64,000 bases of DNA from Vibrio comitans. GTDB lineage: Bacteria; Pseudomonadota; Gammaproteobacteria; Enterobacterales; Vibrionaceae. The DNA is taken from the NCBI GenBank assembly GCA_024346835.1, contig AP024867.1:496001-560000 (forward strand), in the 5' to 3' direction. The translations under genes were made by a program, and so were the position numbers. A model generated the notes under the pieces. It saw only the letters and a program-made list of their open reading frames with translations, ran no database searches and had not been told where the DNA came from. Positions 51,008 to 59,670 of this stretch are shown piece after piece (the stretch's first letter is position 1; each line of letters begins with the position of its first letter).

Positions 51008-51859
51008 ATGAGCGAGCATATTTACTCAATACAAACTATGAGTCGCGCAGAGATAGACACTGCGGTTGACTGGGCTGCCAGTGAAGGCTGGAACCCCGGG
51101 TTACATGATGCCGATTGCTACTGCATTGCTGACCCCAGCGCTTTTCTAGTTGGGTATCTTGATGATGAACCCATCGCCGTTATCTCAGTGGTCAAATACG
51201 ATGAATCGTTCGGTTTTCTTGGTTTTTATATCGTCAAACCAGAATATCGCGGTCAAGGCTATGGGATACAGATCTGGGATGCGGGAATTAAGCGGTTATC
51301 GGGGCTGAATATTGGCCTTGATGGTGTGGTTGATCAGCAAGAGAACTATAAAAAGTCTGGTTTCAGATTGGCTTACCGAAATATTCGCTATGAGGGGACG
51401 GGCGGTGGGGATGTTCCCCAAAACCCTGATATTGTTGAGCTTTCATCGATTCCTTTCGATACTTTGAATGCCTATGACCAACCTTTCTTTCCTGCCGATA
51501 GAACTGAATTTACTAAGGCATGGATAAGCCAACCAGACAGCCACGCACTTGGGGTCATGATTAAAGATAAACTTGTTGGTTATGGCGTGATTAGGCAGTG
51601 TCGAAATGGCTACAAAATTGGTCCTCTGTTTGCCGATTCCCCTGATCTAGCAGAACAGCTTTTCTTAGCGCTCAAAGCAAGGGTCACCGACTCTGATGCC
51701 ATCTTTCTTGATACACCAGAGATCAATCCGTCTGCAGTTGCATTGGTAGAGAACTGCCAGATGACTAAATCCTTTGAAACGGCTCGTATGTATACCGATT
51801 CGTTTCCCGATTTACCTCTAGAACGGACCTATGGCGTTGCTTCCTTTGAGATTGGCTAG
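51008..51859 (+). CDS. GNAT family N-acetyltransferase with C-terminal acetyltransferase-18 domain
   Basis: 283 aa with GGGAG before the ATG. N-terminal GNAT: AVDWAASEGWNPGLHDADCY, GFYIVKPEYRGQGYGIQIWD (the acetyl-CoA-binding R-G-x-G-Y-G). The C-terminal ~110 residues (DAIFLDTPEINPSAVALVEN region) form a second GNAT-like fold typical of the PF18014 class. It transfers acetyl to an amine of unknown identity. Monocistronic. Confidence 0.86.
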   Translation: MSEHIYSIQTMSRAEIDTAVDWAASEGWNPGLHDADCYCIADPSAFLVGYLDDEPIAVISVVKYDESFGFLGFYIVKPEYRGQGYGIQIWDAGIKRLSGLNIGLDGVVDQQENYKKSGFRLAYRNIRYEGTGGGDVPQNPDIVELSSIPFDTLNAYDQPFFPADRTEFTKAWISQPDSHALGVMIKDKLVGYGVIRQCRNGYKIGPLFADSPDLAEQLFLALKARVTDSDAIFLDTPEINPSAVALVENCQMTKSFETARMYTDSFPDLPLERTYGVASFEIG

Positions 51860-51963
51860 AGTCCACTAACTGCATCAGCCAGAAAACAAACTGACCAATT
51901 CAACCTAGGCTGAATCCAACTGTAGGCTAAACTCATCTGTACTAGATGACACGGAGAACAAAA

Positions 51964-52443
51964 ATGATTCAGAAAGGACAAGCAATACCTGCGGCGACCC
52001 TAAGTGAGCTCACGGATTCAGGCATGGTCAGTCACAGTACAGATGACTTATTTGCTAATAAGCGCGTGGTCCTGTTTGCTGTGCCAGGGGCATTCACACC
52101 TACTTGTTCAGAGGCTCACCTACCTGGATATGTTATTTATGCCGATCAAATTAAAGCGGTGGGTATTGATACCATTGCTTGTATCGCTGTGAATGATGCC
52201 TTTGTCATGCACGCATGGGGTGAAGCACAAAATGCCAGCGAGATACTCATGCTTGGTGACGGGAATGCCAGCTTCACCAAAGCACTTGGACTTGAGATGG
52301 ATACGGCCGGCTTCGGTGGCATCCGCTCTCAGCGCTATGCCATGGTCGTAGACAATGGTGTAGTCACCCATCTAAATGTCGAGAAAGGCGGTGAGTTTGA
52401 AGTGAGTAACGCAGAAACCATATTGGGCGCGTTAAAAGCCTAA
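51964..52443 (+). CDS. Peroxiredoxin, Prx5 type
   Basis: 159 aa from ATG 51964 (GGAG seven bases upstream); the frame extends six codons further. Peroxidatic Cys48 lies in PGAFTPTCSEAHLPGY, the Prx5/PrxII signature, with the conserved Arg in the late strand. A second Cys (IACIAVNDAF, ~residue 75) may act as resolving residue. Thiol-dependent reduction of hydroperoxides in the cytoplasm; reductant (glutaredoxin or thioredoxin) unknown. Monocistronic. Confidence 0.92.
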   Translation: MIQKGQAIPAATLSELTDSGMVSHSTDDLFANKRVVLFAVPGAFTPTCSEAHLPGYVIYADQIKAVGIDTIACIAVNDAFVMHAWGEAQNASEILMLGDGNASFTKALGLEMDTAGFGGIRSQRYAMVVDNGVVTHLNVEKGGEFEVSNAETILGALKA

Positions 52444-52704
52444 ATAAATATAGCGACCTCAGAGGCAACTCATTTCAGATGGGAGATAGCGCTGGTCATC
52501 CAGCCATAAGTAACTAGAACTGTTATGGGGCGAGCAATCGCCCCATTTTTTACCTAGCGCAACGGCAAAGGCTGCGATACTGACAGCTTTTCATTGTCTT
52601 GATGCAATTATTAATATTTTCTTAAAACTGATTTGGCCAGCACCTCATTTATCTCGCTTCTTCTCAGCAGTAGACTTCTGCGCTCCAACACTAAGGAGTT
52701 TTCT

Positions 52705-53580
52705 ATGCATTACGAAGGTAAAATTTATCGTCCATGGATGGAAGCTGAGAGCGTACTGATTCAAGCCACTCTTGGTTGCAGCAATAATCAATGTACATTC
52801 TGTACCATGTTTGATGATAAACGCTTCAAAATCAGAGACATTGAAGGCATTTTTCAAGATATTGAAGAAGCACGCAGATTATATCCGCACGTTGAATCTA
52901 TCTTTTTGACCGATGGCAACGTGATGGCAATGCGCACTGAGATGCTGGTGAAGATCTTAGACAAAATCAAAACCACGTTTCCGGAGATCAAGAACATTGC
53001 GCTCTACTCTGGTTTCAACGATTTTCGTCGTAAAAGTGTTGCTGAACTAAAAGAGATTAAGTCAGCGGGGCTAAGTATGGCCTATTCCGGCTTAGAGTCT
53101 GGTGATCCTGTCGTACTTGAAAGAATTAAAAAACGCATGACTCGAGAGCACGCAATCGAGGGTATGGAGATGGCTCGTGAAGCAAAGATTGGTGTATTAG
53201 CCTCCTTTATCTTTGGCTTAGGTGGTAAAGAGCGCTCTATGGAGCACGCGATAAATACCACCAGTTTGCTCAACATCATGAAGCCAGATGCTATTGCACC
53301 AATGGCCCTTGCCATTCAGCCTGGCTCTGAGCTTGAAAAAGAACTGCATCGCGGCGAGTTTATCTTGCCAACACCATTGCAGATCCTAGAAGAGGAAAAA
53401 TATCTTCTAGAGAACATGGATGATTTTCATTGCTACTACTGGGGCGACCACGGCAATAACATCTCGCCAATGCGAGGCGTAATGCCAGCGGCAAGAAATG
53501 CATTTCTAGAGCGCATTAATAGCAACATAGCGCACAACCCAATTACCAAAGAGAATGTCATACAAACATTCGCATGGTAA
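52705..53580 (+). CDS. Radical SAM protein (CX4CX2C)
   Basis: 291 aa from ATG 52705, with AAGGAG six bases upstream; the frame extends 24 codons earlier without features. The cluster motif is CSNNQCTFC, spacing CX4CX2C rather than CX3CX2C, in the context LIQATLGCSNNQC. SAM-binding GxxxGG-like and Elp3/MiaB-style ESG regions follow (YSGLESGDPVVLERIKK; FIFGLGGKE). Uncharacterised radical SAM families with the same spacing exist. No partner gene nearby reveals the substrate. Confidence 0.88.
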   Translation: MHYEGKIYRPWMEAESVLIQATLGCSNNQCTFCTMFDDKRFKIRDIEGIFQDIEEARRLYPHVESIFLTDGNVMAMRTEMLVKILDKIKTTFPEIKNIALYSGFNDFRRKSVAELKEIKSAGLSMAYSGLESGDPVVLERIKKRMTREHAIEGMEMAREAKIGVLASFIFGLGGKERSMEHAINTTSLLNIMKPDAIAPMALAIQPGSELEKELHRGEFILPTPLQILEEEKYLLENMDDFHCYYWGDHGNNISPMRGVMPAARNAFLERINSNIAHNPITKENVIQTFAW

Positions 53581-53725
53581 TCATAATAAAGCCTTGTTTA
53601 TCAAGGCTTTAATTTCTCAAGACTTACACCACAAACTGGTCTGATGTCACAAAATAAGACAATACGACAAACAAACATCAAATTCACACCAAACATTTGA
53701 TTTACATCAATACAACAGTTTGTTG

Positions 53726-53744
53726 GCGATTGATAATCGTTCTC
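53726..53744 (+). promoter_or_regulatory. Possible Fur box
   Basis: GCGATTGATAATCGTTCTC matches the classical 19-base Fur consensus (GATAATGATAATCATTATC) at 14 positions by eye, including a central GATAATC. It is 25 bp upstream of the catalase start. Direct iron or indirect haem-related control is suggested, not shown. Confidence 0.35.
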
Positions 53745-53768
53745 AGATGTAAACAAATGGAAGTGATT

Positions 53769-55220
53769 ATGACTAAGAAACTCACCACTGCTGGCGGCTG
53801 CCCTGTCGCACATAACCAAAATGTTCTTACTGCGGGAAAACGCGGCCCTCAACTTTTACAAGATGTATGGTTCCTTGAGAAACTCGCTCACTTTGATCGT
53901 GAAGTTATTCCTGAGCGCCGTATGCACGCAAAAGGCTCTGGAGCTTACGGCACCTTCACTGTAACCCACGACATCACAAAGTTCACAAAGGCAAGGATCT
54001 TCTCCGAGATAGGCAAAAAGACTGACCTTTTCGCTCGTTTTACCACTGTAGCCGGTGAGCGAGGAGCTGCTGATGCAGAGCGAGATATCCGAGGATTTGC
54101 TGTTAAATTCTATACCGAAGAAGGTAACTGGGACTTGGTTGGCAACAATACACCAGTGTTCTTCCTTCGCGATCCACTGAAGTTCCCTGACCTGAACCAC
54201 GCAGTTAAGCGCGACCCAAGAACCAACATGCGCAGTGCTGAAAACAACTGGGATTTTTGGACTTCATTACCTGAAGCGCTTCATCAGATCACCATAGTAA
54301 TGAGTGATCGTGGTATTCCGGCAAGCTACCGCTGCATGAACGGTTATGGCAGCCACACCTTTAGCTTCATTAATGCAGACAATGAAAGATATTGGGTGAA
54401 ATTCCACTTTAAAACTCAGCAAGGCATTAAAAACCTAACGGATCAGGAAGCAGAAGCTCTGGTTGGTAAAGATCGCGAAAGTCACCAAAAAGATCTTTAT
54501 GAAAATATTGAGAACGGCGCTTTTCCAAAATGGGATCTTAAAGTTCAGGTGATGCCAGAAAAAGATGCAGAAACCGTCCCGTACAATCCGTTTGACCTTA
54601 CAAAAGTTTGGCCACATGAGGACTATCCTCTGCATGATGTGGGCGTACTAGAGTTAAACAAGAATCCTGAAAACTTCTTTGCTGAAGTAGAGCAATCAGC
54701 ATTTAACCCTGCAGCTGTAGTACCAGGAATTGGCTTCTCTCCTGACCGCATGTTGCAAGGTCGATTGTTCTCCTATGGTGATGCTCAGCGTTATCGTTTA
54801 GGCGTTAACCATCATCAAATTCCGGTTAATGCGCCTCGCTGCCCTGTACACAGCTACCACAGAGACGGGGCAATGCGTACCGACGGCAACTTTGGTTCGA
54901 CTATCGGCTATGAACCAAACCAACATCAAGAATGGGCGCAACAGCCTGAGTTTTCTGAGCCACCACTAGAACTGCAAGGTGTTGCTACTCACTGGGATCA
55001 TCGTGAAGACGACGATTACTTCACTCAAGCTGGCAACCTTTTCCGCATCATGCCTGAGGATGAAAAGCAGCGCTTGTTCGACAATACCGCTCGAGCTATG
55101 GATGGGGTTTCAACTCATATTAAGCACAAGCATATTTCCCATGCGCTACATGCGGACGTTGCTTACGGTGAGGGACTTGCAAAGGCTATGGGGATAGACA
55201 TCGAAGACGTCACCAAGTAG
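53769..55220 (+). CDS. katA: Monofunctional haem catalase (clade 3)
   Basis: 483 aa from ATG 53769 (GGAAG five bases upstream); earlier in-frame ATGs are in the leader. Small-subunit catalase: catalytic His in [12 protein letters not shown], Asn in [10 protein letters not shown], and haem-iron Tyr in [19 protein letters not shown]-binding residues of the clade (HDVG and R-E regions) are present. It converts hydrogen peroxide to water and oxygen. The gene is single, followed by a 19-codon frame and a terminator. Symbol by family. Confidence 0.96.
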   Translation: MTKKLTTAGGCPVAHNQNVLTAGKRGPQLLQDVWFLEKLAHFDREVIPERRMHAKGSGAYGTFTVTHDITKFTKARIFSEIGKKTDLFARFTTVAGERGAADAERDIRGFAVKFYTEEGNWDLVGNNTPVFFLRDPLKFPDLNHAVKRDPRTNMRSAENNWDFWTSLPEALHQITIVMSDRGIPASYRCMNGYGSHTFSFINADNERYWVKFHFKTQQGIKNLTDQEAEALVGKDRESHQKDLYENIENGAFPKWDLKVQVMPEKDAETVPYNPFDLTKVWPHEDYPLHDVGVLELNKNPENFFAEVEQSAFNPAAVVPGIGFSPDRMLQGRLFSYGDAQRYRLGVNHHQIPVNAPRCPVHSYHRDGAMRTDGNFGSTIGYEPNQHQEWAQQPEFSEPPLELQGVATHWDHREDDDYFTQAGNLFRIMPEDEKQRLFDNTARAMDGVSTHIKHKHISHALHADVAYGEGLAKAMGIDIEDVTK

Positions 55221-55232
55221 AGGAGCTATTTC

Positions 55233-55292
55233 ATGCTTGAAGGTATCTTTCAAATTCTCTCCCTAGAGGAGCGCTATTTGATTATGTGGTAG
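55233..55292 (+). CDS. Possible 19-aa peptide after catalase
   Basis: ATG 55233 has AGGAG seven bases upstream and encodes MLEGIFQILSLEERYLIMW, a 19-residue peptide, before TAG. It is 12 bp after the catalase stop and before its terminator, so it would be on the catalase transcript. It could be a leaderless small protein or a chance frame behind a good ribosome-binding site. Confidence 0.35.
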   Translation: MLEGIFQILSLEERYLIMW

Positions 55293-55328
55293 CTAGCTTC
55301 AGCAAACAGCTCTAGCTATAACGCTTAT

Positions 55329-55364
55329 AAAGCCCTGTCGCATCTGTGCCACAGGGCTTTTAAT
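55329..55364 (+). terminator. Rho-independent terminator
   Basis: AAAGCCCTGT and ACAGGGCTTT form a 10-bp stem with a 12-base loop, followed by TAATT. It ends the catalase transcript. Confidence 0.85.
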
Positions 55365-55449
55365 TACATAGGGATCATTGATCTTAAGCTTGTCAGCTCT
55401 GGTATAAGTCTTTAATTTAAAAAGAATCTGAACCAGGGATATTACTCGC

Positions 55450-56766
55450 ATGGCTTCTGAAGAAAGCAAAGTACCAACTCACCGCCTCTCTCGCTTTGGT
55501 AAATTTGCCTCGCTCGCCACTCGAGTGGGCGGCGCTATGGTAACCGAAGGCGCAAAACAGCTTGCACAGGGCAAAAAGCCCAAGGCAAAAGACCTACTCC
55601 TCACCCCTACCAATATAAAAAGAGTGGCCGATCAGTTAGCCCATCTTCGAGGTGCAGCCATGAAGGTAGGGCAATTGATGTCTATGGATGCAGGGGACCT
55701 CATCAGCCCTGAACTGGCTGACATTTTATCTAGGCTCCGCTCAGACGCCTCTCCTATGCCTACCAAACAACTCGCGACTGTACTGTCTGAAGAACTCGGG
55801 CAAGATTGGCAGCAGAACTTCATTGAATTTAATTTTAAGCCAATAGCCAGTGCCTCTATCGGACAAGTGCATCAAGCCCATGCCGACGACGGCACTAAAC
55901 TAGCGATAAAGGTCCAATATCCCGGCATCAAGCAAAGCATCGATAGTGATGTGGACAATGTAGGTACCCTACTCAATGTCGTTGGCTTAATTCCAAAGGG
56001 CGTGGATTATAAAGACCTGCTTGAAGAAGCAAAAAAACAACTGCATGCGGAAGCCGATTATCTTTTGGAGGCAGACCTACTCAATCGCTATAAGTTGTTA
56101 TTAGAAGATAGCCCTGACTTTATTATTCCCGACGTGCTTCAGGACATTACCACCGACAATGTGCTCTCGATGACGCACGTGGCGGGTAAGCCTATAGAGT
56201 CACTCCAGCACGCCGATCAGAACACTCGCGATCGCGTGATGACACTCCTGCTGGACCTGCTGTTCAAAGAGATATTTAGCTTTAAGCTCGTGCAAACCGA
56301 TCCCAACTTTGCCAACTTCCTTTACGATGAGACGAAACAGAAAGTAGTGCTTCTAGACTTTGGTGCAACTCGAACCTACAACGAAATCATTAGCGATGGT
56401 TATCGCCTCGCCTTTACCTCTGTCATCAATAATGACGACAAAGGATTAGACCAAGCCTTAACTCAGATAGGCTTTTTCAGCCAACAGATAATACCCGAGC
56501 AAAAGCAAGCCATCTTCAACCTAGTCAAACTCGCCTGTGAGCCACTCAAATGTGATGGAAAGTATGACTTTGGTTCGAGCAACTTGGCTCAAAGACTCAG
56601 CCAAGCTGGAACTGTACTCAGCATGGAACAAGATTACTGGCATACACCACCAGCAGATGCTCTTTTCCTGCACCGAAAAATTGGCGGGTTATATCTTCTC
56701 GCGGCAAGACTCAATGCTAATGTTGATGTGGCTGAGCTGTTCGAATCGTATCGAGTTGACCTTTAA
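55450..56766 (+). CDS. ABC1/AarF/UbiB family atypical kinase
   Basis: 438 aa. The N-terminal KxGQ motif (KVGQLMSMDAGDLISPELAD), then AIKVQYPGI, VQTDPNFANFLYDE and KVVLLDFGATRTYNE (DFG) give the full ABC1/ADCK catalytic core, with the A-rich loop SASIGQVHQAHA. Family members support coenzyme Q biosynthesis and lipid homeostasis and show atypical ATPase activity. The gene is alone; this is not the ubiB of the ubiquinone operon, so it is probably a paralogue of unclear target. Confidence 0.93.
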   Translation: MASEESKVPTHRLSRFGKFASLATRVGGAMVTEGAKQLAQGKKPKAKDLLLTPTNIKRVADQLAHLRGAAMKVGQLMSMDAGDLISPELADILSRLRSDASPMPTKQLATVLSEELGQDWQQNFIEFNFKPIASASIGQVHQAHADDGTKLAIKVQYPGIKQSIDSDVDNVGTLLNVVGLIPKGVDYKDLLEEAKKQLHAEADYLLEADLLNRYKLLLEDSPDFIIPDVLQDITTDNVLSMTHVAGKPIESLQHADQNTRDRVMTLLLDLLFKEIFSFKLVQTDPNFANFLYDETKQKVVLLDFGATRTYNEIISDGYRLAFTSVINNDDKGLDQALTQIGFFSQQIIPEQKQAIFNLVKLACEPLKCDGKYDFGSSNLAQRLSQAGTVLSMEQDYWHTPPADALFLHRKIGGLYLLAARLNANVDVAELFESYRVDL

Positions 56767-56828
56767 TTTATTGCTCTTAAGTACCTATAAGGTATTCTTT
56801 TTTAATACCACATAGAGCGGAGCGCCAC

Positions 56829-57362
56829 ATGTCGAACATCGTTTACATCGCCACTAGCCTTGACGGCTTTATAGCAGACAAAAATAATCAAATTGATTGG
56901 CTTCATGATGTGCCAAATCCTGAAGGTTCAGATTTTGGTTTTGCCGAGTTTATGGATCGGGTCGATGCTCTGATAATGGGGCGAAACACTCTAGATATCG
57001 TACTGAGTTTTGGTATTGATTGGCCATACTCAAAACCGGTCTTCGTATTGAGTAACACTCTGACAAAGGTGCCTGAAGGGCTAGAAGAGAAAGTGTTTTT
57101 AGTGAATGGTGAGCTACCTAAAATTGTTCAATCGCTTAATCAAAAAGGTTTTAACAAACTTTATATTGATGGCGGAAAGACCATACAGGGCTTTCTAAGG
57201 CATGATCTGATTGATGAGCTGATTATCACCACAATACCTATTCTACTGGGAGGCGGGATCCCGCTGTTTTCGGACCTGACTGCACCTTTAAAGTTCCAGC
57301 ACATAAAATGCGAAAGACTGGCCGATCACATGGTAAAAAACACCTTCATTCGTACCCGATAA
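56829..57362 (+). CDS. Dihydrofolate reductase family protein (RibD C-terminal type)
   Basis: 177 aa, GGAG six bases before the ATG. RibD_C fold: IVYIATSLDGFIADKNNQID, DALIMGRNTLDIVLSFG, KLYIDGGKTIQGFLRHDLI and ELIITTIPILLGGGIPLF. These proteins are homologous to DHFR and bind NADPH; substrate unknown. It converges on the GNAT-HAD gene with only seven bases between them. Confidence 0.92.
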   Translation: MSNIVYIATSLDGFIADKNNQIDWLHDVPNPEGSDFGFAEFMDRVDALIMGRNTLDIVLSFGIDWPYSKPVFVLSNTLTKVPEGLEEKVFLVNGELPKIVQSLNQKGFNKLYIDGGKTIQGFLRHDLIDELIITTIPILLGGGIPLFSDLTAPLKFQHIKCERLADHMVKNTFIRTR

Positions 57363-57369
57363 ACACAGC

Positions 57370-58380
57370 TTATAGCAAATTTTCGATGGTATTGGATAAG
57401 TCGTGCAGGCTTTCAATTTGAGGGATGTTCTGAACTCCCTCTTTATGCGAGCTTTGACGATTTAGCCACACCACCTTTAACCCTGCCTCAATGGCAGGAT
57501 TGATGTCTTTATCTAGCGTATCTCCTACCATCAATACAGAATCAGGCTGTGTGTGCAGCGTATCCACAATCTTATGAAAGAACTCTGCACTCCCCTTGCC
57601 AATGCCAAGATTGGCTTTGCAAAAGTACCCAGTTATGTATCTATCTAAGCCCACTCTTTGAAAGGCTTGTTGAATATCACTCTCGGCAGAGTTGACCGCA
57701 TTTGTTGCCACATACAATCGATAGTTCTTTGAAAGACCCTTTAGTGCATCAGTTGCGCCATCAACCGTGTAAACCTCTGGCCAGTCGCACATCTTTCCTT
57801 GCTGATTGGGTAAATCGACCATCAAGGTATCCCCCCAATCAAACAAAATGGTGTTGATAATTGAAGCACTCGGTTTATGCCATTGGTAGATATGATCAGC
57901 GTAGGAGACACCCCCGATCACGTAGGTACCAGGAATGGTTTTTCTGAGAATAAAGCCTGACTTTTCAAGCACCCGCTCCGAGCTGAGATTCCCCTCAGTG
58001 ACTGTGGCTGAGAAGTGATCAATAGCATGCGTTTCTTGAGCCCATTCGATTAAACATTGCAGCGATTCTGTCGCATATCCCAGCCCCTGAAACTCCGGTA
58101 GCAACATATAGCCGACTTCAGCGACACCATCTTGCATACAAAAGCCAGTGAGTCCTATTTTCTCCCCTGACGATTGATCAGTTAACACTAAACATAGCCA
58201 GTGAAGTGAGTTCTTATTCCATGGTTGAATTCGCGCTTGAAACTTCAATTGAATGTCTTTAAGGCTAGGCTCATCAAAGCACAAAGAGATAACACGCTTA
58301 TCAACATGCAAGTTGTGAAAGAGTGTCCAGTCGGATTCAGATAAAGGGGTAAGCGATAGGCGCTGTGTAGATAATTCCAT
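57370..58380 (-). CDS. GNAT acetyltransferase - HAD hydrolase fusion
   Basis: 336 aa from the ATG at 58380; a TTG seven codons earlier is possible. Residues ~1-165 are a GNAT domain of the RimJ/RimL type (VAEVGYMLLPEFQGLGYATE, EGNLSSERVLEKSGFI). Residues ~170-336 are a HAD phosphatase: NTILFDWGDTLMVD (motif I), VATNAVNSAESDI (motif II T/S), then KGSAEFFHKI and VLMVGDTLDKDINPAIEAGL (motif IV). Both active-site regions look intact. The fusion may link acetylation and dephosphorylation of one metabolite. Converges with the DHFR-family gene. Confidence 0.88.
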   Translation of the reverse strand: MELSTQRLSLTPLSESDWTLFHNLHVDKRVISLCFDEPSLKDIQLKFQARIQPWNKNSLHWLCLVLTDQSSGEKIGLTGFCMQDGVAEVGYMLLPEFQGLGYATESLQCLIEWAQETHAIDHFSATVTEGNLSSERVLEKSGFILRKTIPGTYVIGGVSYADHIYQWHKPSASIINTILFDWGDTLMVDLPNQQGKMCDWPEVYTVDGATDALKGLSKNYRLYVATNAVNSAESDIQQAFQRVGLDRYITGYFCKANLGIGKGSAEFFHKIVDTLHTQPDSVLMVGDTLDKDINPAIEAGLKVVWLNRQSSHKEGVQNIPQIESLHDLSNTIENLL

Positions 58381-58562
58381 TAAAGGGCTCTCATTTCTCA
58401 ACTCATCACATCAGACAAGTCCACTTTCTCTATCACTCTAATTAATCATAGATTTACGAGAAAAGAAAACAGATAAACAATTGAATTTAAATAATTCTTA
58501 GTCAACAATTCATAGAGAGAATTCAATTGTGAATCGAACAGGTCTACAGATAAAGGAAACGA

Positions 58563-58916
58563 ATGAAACATTGGCTGGCACTTTTTGCCTCAGTTACTTT
58601 AGTGGGCTGCACAACACCAGAAACCTTGCTGATGCCAGAGGCAAAAGATGTACACGTTAGAACCAACAACGCTCCATTGGTAAGACACTGCGAATGGGTA
58701 GGAGAAGTGACGGGTAGCGAAGGGCACTGGTATTCATACCTCTTTTATCCTAACGATATACTTATCCAAGGGGCAATAAACGAGATAAAAAACAATGCTT
58801 ATCTATCTCAAGCCAATACCGTTGTTTTACTTAGCCCTCACTATTTCAAAACCTCGGCAACCTTTGTAGGTACCGCTTACAACTGTCCCATTGCCGACCC
58901 CAAAGAGAAGCTTTAA
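58563..58916 (+). CDS. DUF4156 lipoprotein
   Basis: 117 aa. Lipobox LVGC (Cys16), then the DUF4156 pattern: VRHCEWVGEVTGSEGHWYSY, GAINEIKNNAYLSQANTVVL. The second Cys pair (HC, YNC) fits a periplasmic disulfide. Outer-membrane lipoprotein of unknown function. Its TAA overlaps the stop of the convergent soxR gene. Confidence 0.88.
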   Translation: MKHWLALFASVTLVGCTTPETLLMPEAKDVHVRTNNAPLVRHCEWVGEVTGSEGHWYSYLFYPNDILIQGAINEIKNNAYLSQANTVVLLSPHYFKTSATFVGTAYNCPIADPKEKL

Positions 58917-59371
58917 TCTTCCGGCGGGCCATCAATTAAATACCGTGCACCACTTCCTCGAACGGATGCAGTGTCTTCAGGGTTAAATAACTTACAGCTT
59001 TTCAGCGACAAGCAACCACATCCAATACAGCCATCAAGATTGTCTCTCAATCGCTGCATTTCTAGTATTTTCTGATCTAACGAGGTAGCCCACCGCTTAG
59101 ACATTCGAGCCCAATCTTTCTTAGTGGGTTGTTTATGGTTAGGAAGCGCTTCCAATGCGAGCTTAATCTCTTCCAGACTAACCCCTATTTGTTGGGCTGC
59201 TTTAATCACTGAGATCACACGAATTGTGCTGGCGGGATAACGCCTTTGGTTACCCTCTGTTCTTATGCTTTCTATCAGTCCTTTACTCTCATAAAAACGT
59301 AACGCTGATGTAGCCACCCCGCAACGCTTAGCAGCCTCACCTACCGTGAAGAAACGTGTATTCAAAGCCAA
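58913..59371 (-). CDS. soxR: Redox-sensitive transcriptional activator SoxR
   Basis: 152 aa. MerR-type HTH (FTVGEAAKRCGVATSALRFY, ESKGLIESIRTEGNQRRYP), dimerisation helix and the 2Fe-2S cysteine cluster CIGCGCLSLKSC (Cys115, 118, 120, 126), which is diagnostic for SoxR. Oxidation or nitrosylation of the cluster activates transcription. A SoxR-box-like sequence is immediately upstream (59388-59405), suggesting autoregulation. No soxS gene is seen in this window; in non-enteric bacteria SoxR controls its targets directly. Confidence 0.95.
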   Translation of the reverse strand: MALNTRFFTVGEAAKRCGVATSALRFYESKGLIESIRTEGNQRRYPASTIRVISVIKAAQQIGVSLEEIKLALEALPNHKQPTKKDWARMSKRWATSLDQKILEMQRLRDNLDGCIGCGCLSLKSCKLFNPEDTASVRGSGARYLIDGPPED

Positions 59372-59387
59372 TGCATCCTCCTTTAAA

Positions 59388-59405
59388 CTTCGAGTTAACT
59401 TTAAT
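59388..59405 (-). promoter_or_regulatory. SoxR-box-like sequence
   Basis: CTTCGAGTTAACTTTAAT matches the published E. coli palindrome CCTCAAGTTAACTTGAGG at 13 of 18 positions by eye, with the central GTTAAC intact. It is 17 bp upstream of the soxR start codon. Probable autoregulatory site. Confidence 0.5.
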
Positions 59406-59439
59406 TACTTACCTATAAAGAATAGACATTACAGAGTTC

Positions 59440-59670
59440 CTACGAAGATTCGCTATCTTCATTTTCCGCATCTAAGGCTTTTGAGGCATCACGAACGGCC
59501 CACACACAAAGTCCCATCATAGTAAACGGAATGGCAGCCGCAACATATTCAACCCACCCCATTTTGGCTAATACGGGAGTCAGAATAATGTGTCCAAAAA
59601 TAGAGAGAAACGCCACAATGAGCATGGCTATGATAATTCTGATTTGGCTCTTATGGGCAGGATTACTCAT
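59440..59670 (-). CDS. Small two-helix membrane protein
   Basis: 76 aa with two hydrophobic segments (~residues 11-34 and 42-62) and an acidic C-terminus (DASKALDAENEDSESS). ATG overlaps the stop of the Fe-ADH gene by four bases, so the two are coupled. It lies between that gene and soxR. Family not recognised; small size and layout suggest a membrane accessory. Confidence 0.7.
   Translation of the reverse strand: MSNPAHKSQIRIIIAMLIVAFLSIFGHIILTPVLAKMGWVEYVAAAIPFTMMGLCVWAVRDASKALDAENEDSESS

Noticed and set aside
53676..53702. ATCAAAT/ATTTGAT inverted repeat before catalase as an OxyR site
   Set aside because: Does not fit the four-part OxyR ATAG/CTAT spacing; AT-rich repeats arise by chance here.
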